This document shows positions 43,049-52,225 of a stretch of 64,000 bases of DNA, piece after piece (position 1 is the first letter of the stretch; every line of letters starts with the position of its first letter). A model generated the notes under the pieces. The model saw only the letters and a list, made by a program, of their open reading frames with translations, was not told where the DNA came from and searched no databases. Source of the stretch: Pedobacter sp. N36a (GTDB lineage: Bacteria > Bacteroidota > Bacteroidia > Sphingobacteriales > Sphingobacteriaceae). Made by a program: the position numbers and the translations under genes. Where the stretch lies: contig NZ_JACSZW010000003.1 in assembly GCF_014472395.1 (NCBI RefSeq), positions 124,001-188,000 of the forward strand, read 5' to 3'.

Positions 43049-44839
43049 ATGGAAAAGGAAAAATCAGTAAAAAAAATGTGGTGGAAATGGCTGTTGGGCA
43101 GTTTAGGGTTGATCTTACTGCTCATTGGCGGACTGGCAATATACTTCAGTGCCAGATGGAAACCACTCCTCTCTGAGAAAATTAAAACAGGGATAGCGCA
43201 AGGCTCAGCAGGACTTTACCACCTTGATTTTAAAGACATTCACCTCAACTTGCTGACGGGTACTGCTTCCTTAGATGAGGTCAGCCTTGTTCCTGATACC
43301 GCAGTATTTAACCGGTTAAAAGCACAAGGCGCTGCACCAATCCATATCTTCCAATTGAAAGTAAAAAAGGTTCAGGTTAACCATCTGGGCTTGATGAATG
43401 CTTACTTTAAGAAAAAGATTCATATCAATAGCATCGTCCTGGATCAGCCTTCCATCAATATGCTGCATTACCAGCTGAAAAAAAAGAAAAAAGATACCAG
43501 CAGCAAGACCATTTATCAGTTGTTGTCCAAAAGCTTAAAGTCTCTTGATATTGATGCCATCAGGGTTGTAAATGCTGATTTTGATTATGTCGATGGGCTC
43601 AGCAATAAACCTTTGCACCGCATTAAAAAACTCAACCTGAATGTCAAGGACCTATTGATCGACTCGCTTTCGCAATTCGATAGCACCAGATTTTACTATA
43701 CAAAAGACATCTCTTTTGAAATCACCGGCTATCAGTCTAAAGATAAAATGTACCTCAGGAAAATAGATACGATTTCTGGGTCTGCAGCGAAGAGAAATAT
43801 CCTCATTAAGGGCTTTAAAATGACGCCATTATATCCTGATCTGGCATTCAGCCGGATGCATAAATATGGTAAAGATCGCTACGACCTGGATTTTGACAAA
43901 ATTAGCTTTACTGGAGTCGATTTCCTTTTATTGAACGACGAAAGGACCTTTCATGCCGGCAAAATTACTTTAGGTCCGGCAAAAGCAGGGATCTTTTTAA
44001 ATCGTGAATTGCCTGCTCCACCGAATCTGGATAAAGGGAAAAATTTCCCGCACCTGGCCTTAAGAAGATTGGCCATTCCAACACTGGTGGATACGCTGAA
44101 GATCGACAATATCGATGTGGCCTATACAGAATACAATCCAATCAGCCAGAAAAGAGGAACGATATACTTTCAAAATTTAACAGGGAATGTCCTCAATGTA
44201 ACCAATGATTCACTTAGTGTGGTAAAAAACAACCATGCCATTGCCAATTTAACGGCCTTGGTCATGAAGAAATCGAAGATCAACATTAAGATTGATTTTA
44301 GTTTGACGGATCCAAATGGTGCTTTTCATTATTCAGGTGCAGTGGCACCTATGCATTTGCCAGATTTGAATGTAGTATCAAAACCATTAGGCCTGATCGA
44401 AATTGAATCCGGCGAAATGCAAAAAGTAGATTTTGATATTCAGGCGAATAGAACGGGCTCAAAAGGAAAAGTTCATTTTTATTATACCGATCTGAAAGTA
44501 AAGCTGCTCAAAGAAGGAGAGGATGGTGCTGCACCAGAGAAAAGAGGATTGCTTTCCTTTCTGGCCAATAAGCTGCTGATCATCGATGCGAATCCAACAA
44601 AAGGAGAAGCCCCGAGAACGGCACACGTCACCTTTGAGCGCTCTCCGGCAGCCTCGTTCTTTAATCTACTCTGGAAAGGGGTGTTTATTGGAATGAGAGA
44701 AAGCGCAGGTCTGGGTATCGTGCCTGTTAAAACTCCTGAAAAAGCAATGGAAGCGATTAAGGATAAGAAAGAGGAGCGGAAAGAGAAAAGAGCGGAGCGC
44801 CAGCAGAAAAGAGCAGAACGAAAGAAAAACAAGACATAA
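43049..44839 (+). CDS. AsmA-like membrane-anchored protein, first paralogue
   Basis: 596 residues. A single N-terminal transmembrane helix (about 13-33) is followed by a long beta-rich periplasmic region and a highly basic tail (KEERKEKRAERQQKRAERKK). Repeated beta segments such as FKDIHLNLLTGTASLDEVSLV and IDNIDVAYTEYNPISQKRGTIYFQNLTG resemble the AsmA/TamB-related proteins that bridge membranes for lipid transport. The assignment is by pattern only. It follows the DUF4249 gene by 41 bp and is a paralogue of the next gene. The tail would lie in the periplasm if the topology is as drawn. Confidence 0.65.
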   Translation: MEKEKSVKKMWWKWLLGSLGLILLLIGGLAIYFSARWKPLLSEKIKTGIAQGSAGLYHLDFKDIHLNLLTGTASLDEVSLVPDTAVFNRLKAQGAAPIHIFQLKVKKVQVNHLGLMNAYFKKKIHINSIVLDQPSINMLHYQLKKKKKDTSSKTIYQLLSKSLKSLDIDAIRVVNADFDYVDGLSNKPLHRIKKLNLNVKDLLIDSLSQFDSTRFYYTKDISFEITGYQSKDKMYLRKIDTISGSAAKRNILIKGFKMTPLYPDLAFSRMHKYGKDRYDLDFDKISFTGVDFLLLNDERTFHAGKITLGPAKAGIFLNRELPAPPNLDKGKNFPHLALRRLAIPTLVDTLKIDNIDVAYTEYNPISQKRGTIYFQNLTGNVLNVTNDSLSVVKNNHAIANLTALVMKKSKINIKIDFSLTDPNGAFHYSGAVAPMHLPDLNVVSKPLGLIEIESGEMQKVDFDIQANRTGSKGKVHFYYTDLKVKLLKEGEDGAAPEKRGLLSFLANKLLIIDANPTKGEAPRTAHVTFERSPAASFFNLLWKGVFIGMRESAGLGIVPVKTPEKAMEAIKDKKEERKEKRAERQQKRAERKKNKT

Positions 44840-44872
44840 AAAAAGTATATTAGAATATCCCGTGTATCGCCT

Positions 44873-46684
44873 ATGATCGAAAAAATCCGCAAGCAGAAGA
44901 AAATATTGATCCGAATTGGCCTTGGTGTACTGGCACTTGTGCTGATCATGGCCCTGACTTCCAGATATCTTGCCCATAAGTTTAAGCCCTTAGTTAAAGC
45001 ACACATCAAAGAATTGGTGCTGCGCTCTACTGATAGCCTATACCATATCGAGTTTTCTGGCATCCGGATGAATCTGCTCACGGCAAATGCTTCCCTGACA
45101 GGGGTAAAGGTGATCCCTGATCTGCGGGTTTTCAAGAAGCTGATCGCCTTAAAAAAAGCCCCGAATAACGTTTATCACCTGGAACTGGAGAAATTGGAAA
45201 TCCGGAATTTCCACCTCTATACTTTTCTCAGGCACCGGAAGCTAGACATTACCCAGCTGCGCTTAGACCGTCCAGATGTGGTGATGGTGAACCAGCAGTT
45301 TGATTTTAATGAGGATAAGCTCAGCAGACCAAATATTTCCCCTTTTGATTACATTTCCGAATACCTCAAAGAGTTGGCCATCCACACGATCGATCTGAAC
45401 AACATCAGCTTTAAATATGTCAATAATAACGGGGAAAAACCAAGGGTGGATTCCGTAAGACATCTAAACATCACGCTGAAAGATTATTTAATAGATCCCC
45501 ATTCTGCTACGGATAAAAAAAGGTTATACCTGCTGAAAGATGTGGTTATTAAATTGAACAATTATACCTATGCGACCCCGGATAGCCTGTACCACATCCG
45601 TTTAGATCAGCTGGATTTCTCTGCAGCTTCTGGAAAATTGAATATTCAAAGTCTGGGGGTGGTGCCAAGATATAACGAGATGGAATTTGCGAAATCATTG
45701 GGCTACTCCAAAGACCGCTATGCCATCCAGATGAGCGACCTGAGCCTGGAGGGAATTAATCTTCCGTTATATATCCTTAAACAGGAATTGCTAGCTAAAG
45801 AAATGACGGTTGCCAATGGTTCGGTGAGGGTATTCAACAATAAAGCACTGCCTAAGCTGATCACAGAGAAGATCGGACGCTATCCGCATCAGCTGCTGCA
45901 AAAGGTACAAGGTAAATTGACGATCGAAAAGTTGAACCTGAGTAATGTAGACATCAGCTATTCGGAATATGATGAAGACAGTCAGCAGAAAGGAACCATT
46001 ACTTTTGAAAACACTTCCGGGAGTTTCAGTAATGTGACCAATATGCCAAAATATAAAGCGAAGGATCCATGGATGACGGCCAATCTGACAACTTACCTCA
46101 TGGGGCGGGGGAAACTGGACGTAGGCTTTAAATTTAACCTGGAGGCCAAAGACGGTGCCTTTTCTTATGCTGGTTTACTGGGAAATATGGATGGTCGTTC
46201 CTTAAACCGGATCACCAGACCATTGGGAATGATTGCCATTAAAAGCGGGGATGTGAAAAGAATGGAGTTTCAGGTGGACGCCAACGACCGTATTGCAAAT
46301 GGATTTATGAAATTCGAATACAACAACCTTTCCGTCAATTTACTGAAAAGAGAAGAAGGCGAGAATCGTTTGGTGAGACAGGGTTGGATGTCTTTTCTAG
46401 CCAATGCGATCATTTTAAATCCTAATAACCCGAGTAAAGAAGGCATATTGGTCACTGCAAAAATCCATGAAGAACGCGCAAAGAATGGCTCTTTTTTCCA
46501 CTTTATCTGGAAGTCCTTATTGCAGGGCATCAAGCATAGTGTGGGCATTACAGAAGCCAAGGAGCAAAAGATTAAAACTCAGATTGCCACATTTGAGCAG
46601 ATCAAGCATGATCGCGAGGCCAGACAGGTCAGAAGGGAAAAGCGAAGATTACAAAGAGAAAGAGCGAAAAAACACAAAAATTGA
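44873..46684 (+). CDS. AsmA-like membrane-anchored protein, second paralogue
   Basis: 603 residues, the tandem partner of the preceding gene (33-bp gap). Same plan: basic start, helix at about 10-30 (IRIGLGVLALVLIMALTSRYL), periplasmic beta-rich body, and an Arg/Lys-rich tail (RQVRREKRRLQRERAKK). Shared segments include HIEFSGIRMNLLTANASLTGVKVI and VDISYSEYDEDSQQKGTITFENTSG, aligned with the same regions of the first. Divergence is large, so the duplication is old. No antisense gene on the other strand was accepted. Confidence 0.65.
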   Translation: MIEKIRKQKKILIRIGLGVLALVLIMALTSRYLAHKFKPLVKAHIKELVLRSTDSLYHIEFSGIRMNLLTANASLTGVKVIPDLRVFKKLIALKKAPNNVYHLELEKLEIRNFHLYTFLRHRKLDITQLRLDRPDVVMVNQQFDFNEDKLSRPNISPFDYISEYLKELAIHTIDLNNISFKYVNNNGEKPRVDSVRHLNITLKDYLIDPHSATDKKRLYLLKDVVIKLNNYTYATPDSLYHIRLDQLDFSAASGKLNIQSLGVVPRYNEMEFAKSLGYSKDRYAIQMSDLSLEGINLPLYILKQELLAKEMTVANGSVRVFNNKALPKLITEKIGRYPHQLLQKVQGKLTIEKLNLSNVDISYSEYDEDSQQKGTITFENTSGSFSNVTNMPKYKAKDPWMTANLTTYLMGRGKLDVGFKFNLEAKDGAFSYAGLLGNMDGRSLNRITRPLGMIAIKSGDVKRMEFQVDANDRIANGFMKFEYNNLSVNLLKREEGENRLVRQGWMSFLANAIILNPNNPSKEGILVTAKIHEERAKNGSFFHFIWKSLLQGIKHSVGITEAKEQKIKTQIATFEQIKHDREARQVRREKRRLQRERAKKHKN

Positions 46685-46725
46685 CGACAGACCGGGAATT
46701 GCCTGCCGCCAAATTTGATTCCACC

Positions 46726-47790
46726 TTATTTGTTAACTTTTAATAGTTTTCCGGCAAGGTCTTCCCAACGGTAATATTGGAAAGTCTTGTCATCACTCAT
46801 GGCTACAAATAAACCATGCTGGAAGTCTTTATTTAATGGCTTCGAGTAGGTCTCAGAGCCATCGCTATTATTCGTCGATACTGGAATGCTGGTGATCAAT
46901 ACATGGTCGTGCGGGCCCGATTTACCTTCCCTGTTGAAGACCTGGAAATGGTTTGCCGCCTGATCAGATACCAGAATATATCCTGTAGAATCTGATGTTT
47001 TATAAATGCTGATGCCTTCATTATCTTCTTTAAATCCGGTCTTGGCAAATAGCGCCAGTTCTTCATTTCCTTTCGCAGGATCTGCATGGTATTTTCTAAC
47101 GCCAAACTGCTCATCAGAGTAGTAGATGTAGCCCAGCTCATTGTCTACCGCAATAGACTCGATTTCTTTCTTGCCGCTATATTTACCAAATTTTCTCTTC
47201 AAGCTGGCTTTTAATTTCCCTGTGCCGTCATCTTCCAATAGGTATTGCCATAAATAACCATCCTTCGGGCCATTTTTACGGCCAACAATCGCATAAATCT
47301 GACCTTTAGGATTAGTATACATGGCGATACCCATCAGGTCGCGGTACATTTCTTTAGTCTCCCCCTCAAACATCTCCAAACCGCCATTGTCGATCGGTTT
47401 CAGGTCTGGCAAGGAGAATATACGAAGTTTATGTGTCATTCTTTCCGTGGTCACAGCGATGTCGGTCTTTTTGCCACCCAGGTTCAATCCATAAGCGACA
47501 TCCACATTGTTCGGTCTTTTCAAACCACTCACCACTTTATCTTTGATCACTTTACCTTGTAAATCGTATACATACAGACCGCCATTTTCGTCTTTATCAG
47601 TACCAATAACTAAGGATTTTGAGGAATCTGCCGGATTTACCCAAATGGCAGGATCATCGGAATCAAATTGTACCGGATCTGAGGTGTACAGTGGTTTTAT
47701 GGCTGCGGGATCTTTCTGTACAGAGGAACAGGATACATGAAGCGTCAGCAGCAGCGCGGAAACAGAAAGGATAAGATGAGGTTTGTTCAT
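46726..47790 (-). CDS. Beta-propeller phytase lipoprotein
   Basis: 354 residues. The start is the ATG at 47790, followed by a lipoprotein signal ending at Cys21 (LTLHVSC). The beta-propeller phytase signature is present: DSDDPAIWVNPADSSKSLVIGTDKDENGGLYVYDLQGK, RPNNVDVAYGL, EIESIAVDNELGYIYYSDEQFGVRKY. These enzymes use calcium to remove phosphate from inositol hexaphosphate. The gene is last in a minus-strand trio behind a beta-helix lipoprotein (31 bp) and a TonB receptor, as in known phytase clusters. Location is likely the outer membrane facing out or the periplasm. Confidence 0.93.
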   Translation of the reverse strand: MNKPHLILSVSALLLTLHVSCSSVQKDPAAIKPLYTSDPVQFDSDDPAIWVNPADSSKSLVIGTDKDENGGLYVYDLQGKVIKDKVVSGLKRPNNVDVAYGLNLGGKKTDIAVTTERMTHKLRIFSLPDLKPIDNGGLEMFEGETKEMYRDLMGIAMYTNPKGQIYAIVGRKNGPKDGYLWQYLLEDDGTGKLKASLKRKFGKYSGKKEIESIAVDNELGYIYYSDEQFGVRKYHADPAKGNEELALFAKTGFKEDNEGISIYKTSDSTGYILVSDQAANHFQVFNREGKSGPHDHVLITSIPVSTNNSDGSETYSKPLNKDFQHGLFVAMSDDKTFQYYRWEDLAGKLLKVNK

Positions 47791-47821
47791 TTTTATTGAT
47801 GTTTTATACTTATAAATCAGG

Positions 47822-49075
47822 TTAGTTGATGCCGTAAGCGCCAATATAGCTGGTAGGCGCAGGAGAGGTATACAGGATGCCATTCAGGGTTAATCCTGCC
47901 GCATGATGACGGAAGAAGTCAGTTTTTCCTTTGCCAATTGCAGGAGAACCCGCAGCGATGTGGAAATTCCAAGCCGTATTAAAATCAGGATTGTCTACTG
48001 GATTGGTTACCGGATAATTCAGGAACAATGGATCATTAGATCCTGCAGTTTTTCCAATCACATCATTACTGCCAGCAATAATGTCTGCTGAAGGTTGAAA
48101 CTGGTTTGTAGTCGTCTGACTCTGGCCATAATACAGGTTGTTGCCAATTAGTGATCTGGCGTCTTCTGGGTTTCTAGTGTCTCTTTTAATCCCAAAACGA
48201 GTATTCGCGAAAAGGTTGTTAAACAGGTTAACCCTTACAGTAGCTTCTACCCAGATCGAACCTCCTTTGGCACTAGGTCTGCGCCAGCCGGTATTCACGA
48301 AAGTATTGTTATAGGCAACTACAAAGGTTTGTGGGCTTCTGTCGCCGCTGTTTGAAAGTTTCAGCGCATTCGTATTGGTGCTGTACATCAGGTTAAAGGC
48401 AACATCCGCCAGACATCCCGATTTTAGGTTGATGGCTTCTCCACCGGTCACTCCTGTAGTATAAAATACATTGTTGGAAAAAATGATCTTTCCACCTTCA
48501 ATATACGTACAGTCTTCCTGTAAATTTCTGAAAATACTATTGGTGACTACCAGTTTTCCATTTACATTCGAGTACCATAGGGCTGGTAAATTCTCCCCGC
48601 TTTTCGCCTTGTAAAGGCTCATTTTTACAGAAGTAGAAGCTGCGGTAGTTGTTGCTCCTGCGTATTCAATAATCGTATGGTTCAACAGTAATTCTGCACA
48701 GCTTGGTGCGGCTAAAATTCCTCCCCATAACCGGCCGAATTTATTTTTTGTAGTCCTGGAATCTTCAGGGATGGTGAACTTAATCGGGAATGCTGCAGTA
48801 CCTTCTGCATATAGATTCCCTTTAACAATGATTTCTGGTTTAGCCGTTGTATCCATAATAACGGTTACGCCCTCTTCAATGGTAAGTGATTGTCCTTCTG
48901 GAATGATGATGTCTCCTTTAATGACCTGCGTGCTTCCTCTTTTCCAGGTACCGGAAACTTCACCGATGGCAGAGCCGTTTCCTGTATCAGGATCTACATC
49001 GCTATTGGCTTTTTTACAGCTGCTGAATCCGACTACTAATACTGCCAGACCCATCCATATTTTTGTTGCTTTCAT
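47822..49075 (-). CDS. Beta-helix lipoprotein of unknown function
   Basis: 417 residues. Lipobox at Cys20 (VLVVGFSSC) and a linker with acidic residues. The core is a right-handed parallel beta-helix type chain: GDIIIPEGQSLTIEEGVTVIMDTTAKPEIIVKGNLYAEGTAAFPIKFT, and repeated N-rich turns (HTIIEYAG, NSIFRNLQ, NNVFYTTG, NNTFVNTG, NNLFANTR). No catalytic residues were recognised. Position between a TonB receptor and a phytase suggests that it binds or processes the phytate-related substrate at the surface. Confidence 0.75.
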   Translation of the reverse strand: MKATKIWMGLAVLVVGFSSCKKANSDVDPDTGNGSAIGEVSGTWKRGSTQVIKGDIIIPEGQSLTIEEGVTVIMDTTAKPEIIVKGNLYAEGTAAFPIKFTIPEDSRTTKNKFGRLWGGILAAPSCAELLLNHTIIEYAGATTTAASTSVKMSLYKAKSGENLPALWYSNVNGKLVVTNSIFRNLQEDCTYIEGGKIIFSNNVFYTTGVTGGEAINLKSGCLADVAFNLMYSTNTNALKLSNSGDRSPQTFVVAYNNTFVNTGWRRPSAKGGSIWVEATVRVNLFNNLFANTRFGIKRDTRNPEDARSLIGNNLYYGQSQTTTNQFQPSADIIAGSNDVIGKTAGSNDPLFLNYPVTNPVDNPDFNTAWNFHIAAGSPAIGKGKTDFFRHHAAGLTLNGILYTSPAPTSYIGAYGIN

Positions 49076-49150
49076 CTTGTTTGTATTTTTATGAAATGAT
49101 CAGTTTTGTATGTGAAATAGTGATAACTGTTTACGAAATGAGGAGGTCGA

Positions 49151-51925
49151 TTATAATTTATAGCGTAGCCCCAATAAGTAAGTTTGTTTATAATAGTCGT
49201 TACGGATCAGTGTTTTGCCATTGTATTCAGTTCCTGTAGTTCCATTGGCTTCCGTATTGGTGCCTTTGATGAATAGCTTTAACGGTGTATTCAACAAGTT
49301 TCCAGCTTTAACAAATACACTTAAATTGTTCTTGAATTTTTTCTCTGCAGAGGCATCCATCTGGATAAATCCTTGCTGCCACAGGTCGTTGTCTAAGAAC
49401 TGAGAAATGGTATTGATCCTTGGGCCGGTATAAGAAGCAGCCAATTGTGCATCCCAACCAGTTTTGGGGTCTTTGAAAAGCAGGGATAGGTTGGCAATGT
49501 GTGCCGATTGTCCAAATAAAGGCCTGGTCTGATCTACTAAAATCGGATCTAAATCGCCATTTGCATTCCGGATTCTTGATGTTTTAGGCGTGGTGATTCT
49601 GGAATGGGTATACGTGTAATTTGCTTTGAATCCGAACTTGTGGATAAACTTGATGTAATCCAGTTCCAATCCATAGTTTTTAGCGGTACCGAAGTTTCCA
49701 GGGGTATAATAAGTATCCTGTGGACGAATCGGGTCTGGCTGGAAGGTATATTCTATTGGATTGGCGATGTTTTTATAAAATACACCGACCAATAACTGAT
49801 CGCTGCTGTTCGGGAATAACTCATAACGAAGGTCAAAATTGTCTGCAATCGCACGTTTCAAATCTGGATTTCCTCTTTCTTTATAGTCGTCCTGAACCAC
49901 TCCGATTCCTGGAACCAGTTCATAAAAACCAGGACGGTTTAAAGAGCGGAAATAAGAAGCACGAAGGGCCTGGTGGCTGCTCAATTTATATTTCAAATTC
50001 ATGCTTGGCAGTAGGTCAGTATATATTTGTTTGCCATTCGGGCGAGGCTGTGCGCCTGGAAACAGCATCATATAGCTTTGATTCGTATGTTCCATACGTA
50101 AACCACCAATTACCTGCAGGTCTTTTACGGTAAAGTTGAACATCCCATAGGCTGCAGCCGTTTTTTCGGCAGCATCGTAGGTCAGTGCGTTATCTACAGA
50201 TCCTGTTTGGTTTTTAACATTCCATACAATTTCTGTATAGTTGTTGAAATCCTTGCCAAAAACTGCGGTAGGATTCGCATTTGTTAAGGTATATTGGTTG
50301 AAGAAACTGCTGCGCTGTTTGTCGCGGTACATTCCTCCGGCGCTGAACAGTACATTGATTCCGGCAATTGGCTGAGTGTAATCGATGTCCAGATAACCGG
50401 CTTTATCTTCTTCTGTACTGCGTTCCCAGCGGCGGGTATAAGCATCACCAATGGCAGGAGCAAAAGTGCGGCGATCCACAAAATTCTCTTTTACACCTAA
50501 GATATTGATGATACTTTGATCAGGGCTTTCATTTTTTGCTGAAGAGTATACCGCCGACCAGCGTACTTTCAATTTTTCCGGGATCAGCTGATGCTCACCC
50601 TGTAAAGTACTGTTGTAAATCTGCTGCGCTGAGAAACGGGAACGGGTAGAATAAGTGAGTTTGGCATTGCCTATTTCAGGATGGTACTCACTGCTGAAAT
50701 CTGTTACCTTGGAATCACGCAGCTGTAAGCTGTTCAAATCCACATAAGCATTGTATAAACTCAGTTTATGGTTTTTATTGAAGGTATAGTCCAGTTTGGC
50801 ATGGGCACCATAGCGTTTCTGCTGTTCAGAGTACTCCCTGTCGTCCTGACTCATAATCGTGCCTACTTTATTTGCGGCAGCTACTACGCTGGAATTGTAA
50901 AAAGTACTATTGGCTCCTCTATAGGTATTCTGGTAACTGCCAGCAACTAAGACACCTAGTTTATGGTCCAGAAAACGTTGTCCGATAGATAAACCACCCA
51001 CTACATTTGGTGCAGGGTGTTTGGTTTTGTAATCCAGCATTCCTGTGGAGAAATCCAGAGGAGTAGCTTTATAATCCTTACCATGCAATTCATAAGGGGA
51101 TTTGCTGTTGTTCCCACTGTTGTCGAATGAGGTAAATCCGCGATCCAGAAACATCTGGCTATAACCAGTGGCCAGGTTGGCATCAATTTTTAATTTGTTT
51201 GGCGCATCTTTCATCACCATATTGATGACACCACCAACGGCATCACCTTCCATATTTGGCGTCAGTGTTTTTGAAACTTCCAATCTTTCCAGCAATTCCG
51301 AAGGGAAAATATCCAGCGGTACATAACGGTATTTATTGTCCGGGCTGGGAATTTTAATGCCATTAACCAAGGTGTAACTGTAGCGCTTATCCATACCGCG
51401 AAGGATGGCATACTGGCCATCGCCGCTGCTGCTCCTTTCTACAGATACGCCGGATACACGTTGGATTACATTGGCCACAGTCAGGTCTGGAGAAATTTGG
51501 ATCGCTCTTCCTGAAACTACATTGACCAATTGCAAGGCCTTCTGCTCAATCCTTCTGGCTGTTTTCTCTGAAGATCCATCCCCTTTTGCAGAAACCGTCA
51601 CTTCATTTAATTCAGCGGCATTGGTTTCTGATAAGTAAATTTTCAATACCGGATTGTCTTCTTTCAGGATGAGGATCTGCTTGAAAAAGCTTTTGTACAT
51701 TAAGTACGATACCTTTAAGGTATGGGTTCCTGCGGTAGGATGTTTGATCTCAAAGGATCCATCCAGACCGGTTAAAACAGCTTGGTTTGTTTTTTCCAGC
51801 TGCACAGATGCACCCACCATTGCCTCTCCTGTTTTCTGGTCGTAAACGTAACCTTTCAGGCTGGTAGCATGCGCGGCTGTAATGCTAAATAATAGGCAAA
51901 AAAGAACGGATAATAGTGTCTTCAT
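49151..51925 (-). CDS. TonB-dependent receptor of the phytase cluster
   Basis: 924 residues from the internal ATG at 51925, where a signal peptide (MKTLLSVLFCLLFSITAAHA) begins; the 15-codon upstream extension is polar and unlikely. A carboxypeptidase regulatory-like domain (about 22-110) precedes a plug (about 130-240, with VANVIQRVSGVSVERSSSGDGQYAILRGMDKRY and GDAVGGVINMVMKDAP) and a barrel ending in LGLRYKL. The plug is of the Caulobacter-type receptor form. It should import the phytase product or phytate itself. The 300-bp region upstream contains no gene. Confidence 0.93.
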   Translation of the reverse strand: MKTLLSVLFCLLFSITAAHATSLKGYVYDQKTGEAMVGASVQLEKTNQAVLTGLDGSFEIKHPTAGTHTLKVSYLMYKSFFKQILILKEDNPVLKIYLSETNAAELNEVTVSAKGDGSSEKTARRIEQKALQLVNVVSGRAIQISPDLTVANVIQRVSGVSVERSSSGDGQYAILRGMDKRYSYTLVNGIKIPSPDNKYRYVPLDIFPSELLERLEVSKTLTPNMEGDAVGGVINMVMKDAPNKLKIDANLATGYSQMFLDRGFTSFDNSGNNSKSPYELHGKDYKATPLDFSTGMLDYKTKHPAPNVVGGLSIGQRFLDHKLGVLVAGSYQNTYRGANSTFYNSSVVAAANKVGTIMSQDDREYSEQQKRYGAHAKLDYTFNKNHKLSLYNAYVDLNSLQLRDSKVTDFSSEYHPEIGNAKLTYSTRSRFSAQQIYNSTLQGEHQLIPEKLKVRWSAVYSSAKNESPDQSIINILGVKENFVDRRTFAPAIGDAYTRRWERSTEEDKAGYLDIDYTQPIAGINVLFSAGGMYRDKQRSSFFNQYTLTNANPTAVFGKDFNNYTEIVWNVKNQTGSVDNALTYDAAEKTAAAYGMFNFTVKDLQVIGGLRMEHTNQSYMMLFPGAQPRPNGKQIYTDLLPSMNLKYKLSSHQALRASYFRSLNRPGFYELVPGIGVVQDDYKERGNPDLKRAIADNFDLRYELFPNSSDQLLVGVFYKNIANPIEYTFQPDPIRPQDTYYTPGNFGTAKNYGLELDYIKFIHKFGFKANYTYTHSRITTPKTSRIRNANGDLDPILVDQTRPLFGQSAHIANLSLLFKDPKTGWDAQLAASYTGPRINTISQFLDNDLWQQGFIQMDASAEKKFKNNLSVFVKAGNLLNTPLKLFIKGTNTEANGTTGTEYNGKTLIRNDYYKQTYLLGLRYKL

Positions 51926-52225
51926 TTTCTGATTAATTTTGTTGGATTTGTTTATTTTGCTGTTATTCATTTGTTCTCAATAGACAATTTCTGCTGTTTT
52001 GTTAACGTTCTCCAAAAATGCCTACTGGCTTTCGAGCTTTAAAATTATGACCGTTAACAAAATGTATACAGCGTTACATGACAGGGATACAAAACGCGTA
52101 CAGTGTGAACAGGGATTAGTTAAGTAATTGGTAATTAGGTGTTTTTGTGTAACCTAAATCGCCATTACCATTTGATTAGCGTAATGTTACCAAATTGTTA
52201 ATCACCGTATGTTTCTGGAAATCCA
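51926..52225. other. Intergenic region upstream of the receptor/phytase operon
   Basis: 300 bp with no credible gene. On the minus strand, CTGTCAT (52078-52084) and CTGTATA (52065-52071) form a direct repeat at 13-bp spacing resembling a loose Pho box, and there are several TTAAC/GTTAAC runs. It is the promoter region of the receptor operon and lies behind the regulator gene. The repeat evidence is weak. Confidence 0.3.

Noticed and set aside
44482-45135. 217-codon minus-strand ORF across the two AsmA-like genes
   Set aside because: It is antisense to two convincing coding genes with shared paralogous structure, and its translation has low-complexity composition from the basic tails.
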